A stretch of DNA of 5,836 bases, taken from contig CADBRL010000030.1 in the NCBI GenBank assembly GCA_902797105.1, positions 1 to 5,836 of the forward strand. Direction: 5' to 3'. This DNA is from an uncultured Erysipelotrichaceae bacterium. Its GTDB lineage: Bacteria > Bacillota_I > Bacilli_A > RF39 > UBA660. Shown piece after piece: positions 5,115 through 5,836 of the stretch. The position numbers and the translations under genes are program-made. How positions within the stretch are numbered: the first letter of the stretch is position 1; every line of letters begins with the position of its first letter. The notes under the pieces were generated by a model. That model did not search any database, had not been told where the DNA came from, and saw only the letters and a program-made list of their open reading frames with translations.

Positions 5115-5836
5115 ATGAATTATTATAATGAAATAAAAACACAAATACTAAATAATGAGATAACTAAAAGAGTAAAAGATTATTCAAAAAACAAAAGTGA
5201 TTTAATAACCTATTATAATGTTGGAAAACTTTTAAGTGAAGCAGGAAAACACTATGGAGAAGGAATTATTAAAGAATATTCAGAAAAATTAAGTAAAGAA
5301 TTAAATAAAAAATATGAATTACGTACTTTATATAGAATACGTCAATTTTATTATTTTATAGAAATTCAAAAAATGACACCACTGGTGACACAATTGACAT
5401 GGAGCCATTATATATTATTAATGTCATTAAAAAATAAAGAAGAAATAAATTACTATATAGATATGACTTTAAAAAATAACTTATCTAAAAGACAGTTGCA
5501 AGAATGTATCAAAAATAAAGAATATGAAAGATTAGATGAGAGTACAAAATTAAAATTAATTAATCAAGAAGCCCTTAAGTTAGAAGATACAATCAAAAAT
5601 CCAATAATAATTAGTAATAAATTTAATTATGAAATAGTATCTGAGAAAATATTGCAGAATCTTATTCTTGAAAATATTGCAGAATTTATGAAAGAGTTAG
5701 GTAATTCTTTTTCTTTTATAGGTAGTGAATATCCAATTAAAATAGGTTGCAACTATAATTATATTGATTTACTTTTATATAACATTGAGTTCAATTGTTA
5801 TGTAGTTGTAGAGTTAAAAGTAACAGAACTAAAAAA
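5115..5836 (+). CDS. DUF1016 / YhcG-family PD-(D/E)XK nuclease domain protein (3' end outside window)
   Basis: An open frame of 240 complete codons runs from ATG at 5115 to the window edge, with GGAGG at 5105-5109 five bases before the start. Residues about 5-150 match the DUF1016 N-terminal helical domain: YYNVGKLLSEAGKHYGEGII, RTLYRIRQFY, LTWSHYILLM and LSKRQLQECIKNKEYERL. From about residue 165 a PD-(D/E)XK nuclease-like domain begins: FSFIGSEYPIKIG, then YIDLLLYN with Asp218, then VVVELK with Glu233 and Lys235, in the D...ExK arrangement of the active site. Family members are usually some 340-380 residues, so about a third is missing. The family is predicted to cut nucleic acid and is often found in accessory regions near restriction-modification genes; no substrate is established. 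Isoleucine is coded by ATA 15 times in 27, unlike the preceding gene, which suggests separate acquisition. It may share a transcript with the 95-residue gene. Confidence 0.92.
   Translation, partial: MNYYNEIKTQILNNEITKRVKDYSKNKSDLITYYNVGKLLSEAGKHYGEGIIKEYSEKLSKELNKKYELRTLYRIRQFYYFIEIQKMTPLVTQLTWSHYILLMSLKNKEEINYYIDMTLKNNLSKRQLQECIKNKEYERLDESTKLKLINQEALKLEDTIKNPIIISNKFNYEIVSEKILQNLILENIAEFMKELGNSFSFIGSEYPIKIGCNYNYIDLLLYNIEFNCYVVVELKVTELK
5645..5685 (+). repeat. Exact 16-base direct repeat inside the DUF1016 gene
   Basis: GAAAATATTGCAGAAT occurs at 5645-5660 and again at 5670-5685, with starts 25 bases apart. Because 25 is not a multiple of three, the copies are read in different frames: as ...KILQN and as ENIAE. 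It lies at the start of the nuclease-like domain. No function can be assigned. Confidence 0.8.

Noticed and set aside
5374..5390. Near-palindrome TGACACCA-C-TGGTGACA in the DUF1016 gene
   Set aside because: It encodes ordinary family residues just before the conserved LTWSHY segment, has no nearby promoter, and may be coincidental; kept only as a note.
1..5836. UGA read as tryptophan (Mycoplasma-type code)
   Set aside because: All tryptophans in the genes are TGG and every recognised gene is full length without an internal TGA; no gene closed here uses TGA as its stop either, so the standard code is simply the better fit.

Overview
The window is AT-rich bacterial DNA with every gene on the + strand. 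The organism is probably a low-GC Gram-positive of the Bacilli/Mollicutes-related group. The evidence is the Firmicutes-type RpoC (no large insertion in the trigger-loop region, 'ITQGLPRVEELFEAR' wording), strong AAGGAGG-type ribosome binding sites and A/T-ending codons. Tryptophan is always TGG, no reading frame needs an internal TGA, and all four closed genes stop with TAA or TAG. The Mycoplasma UGA=Trp code is therefore not supported here. The taxonomic call is inference.

Layout: (1) 1-2106 is the C-terminal 701 residues of rpoC (RNA polymerase beta'), ending in a hairpin that overlaps its stop codon. (2) 2133-4658 is an envelope-protein pair: a promoter, then lemA, then a short terminator-like hairpin, then a secreted/membrane DUF2207 protein with a glycine-rich tail. 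(3) 4695-4748 is a long intrinsic terminator closing that unit. (4) 4731-5070 is a promoter, partly inside the terminator stem, driving a 95-residue protein I do not recognise, which starts at GTG behind a perfect Shine-Dalgarno sequence. (5) 5115-5836 is the first 240 codons of a DUF1016/YhcG-type PD-(D/E)XK nuclease-like gene that runs off the window.

The first gene is core transcription machinery. LemA and DUF2207 proteins are membrane proteins of poorly known function that are often neighbours, so they probably act together at the envelope. The last gene looks accessory: its isoleucine codon use (mostly ATA) differs sharply from the 95-residue gene just before it (mostly ATT). This hints at a boundary between resident and acquired DNA near 5071-5114. 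The most open parts of the window are the orphan 95-residue gene with its nuclease-like neighbour, and the attenuator-like arrangement inside the lemA/DUF2207 unit. No RNA genes, CRISPR arrays, insertion sequences or minus-strand genes were seen, and no gene-free stretch exceeds about 125 bases.
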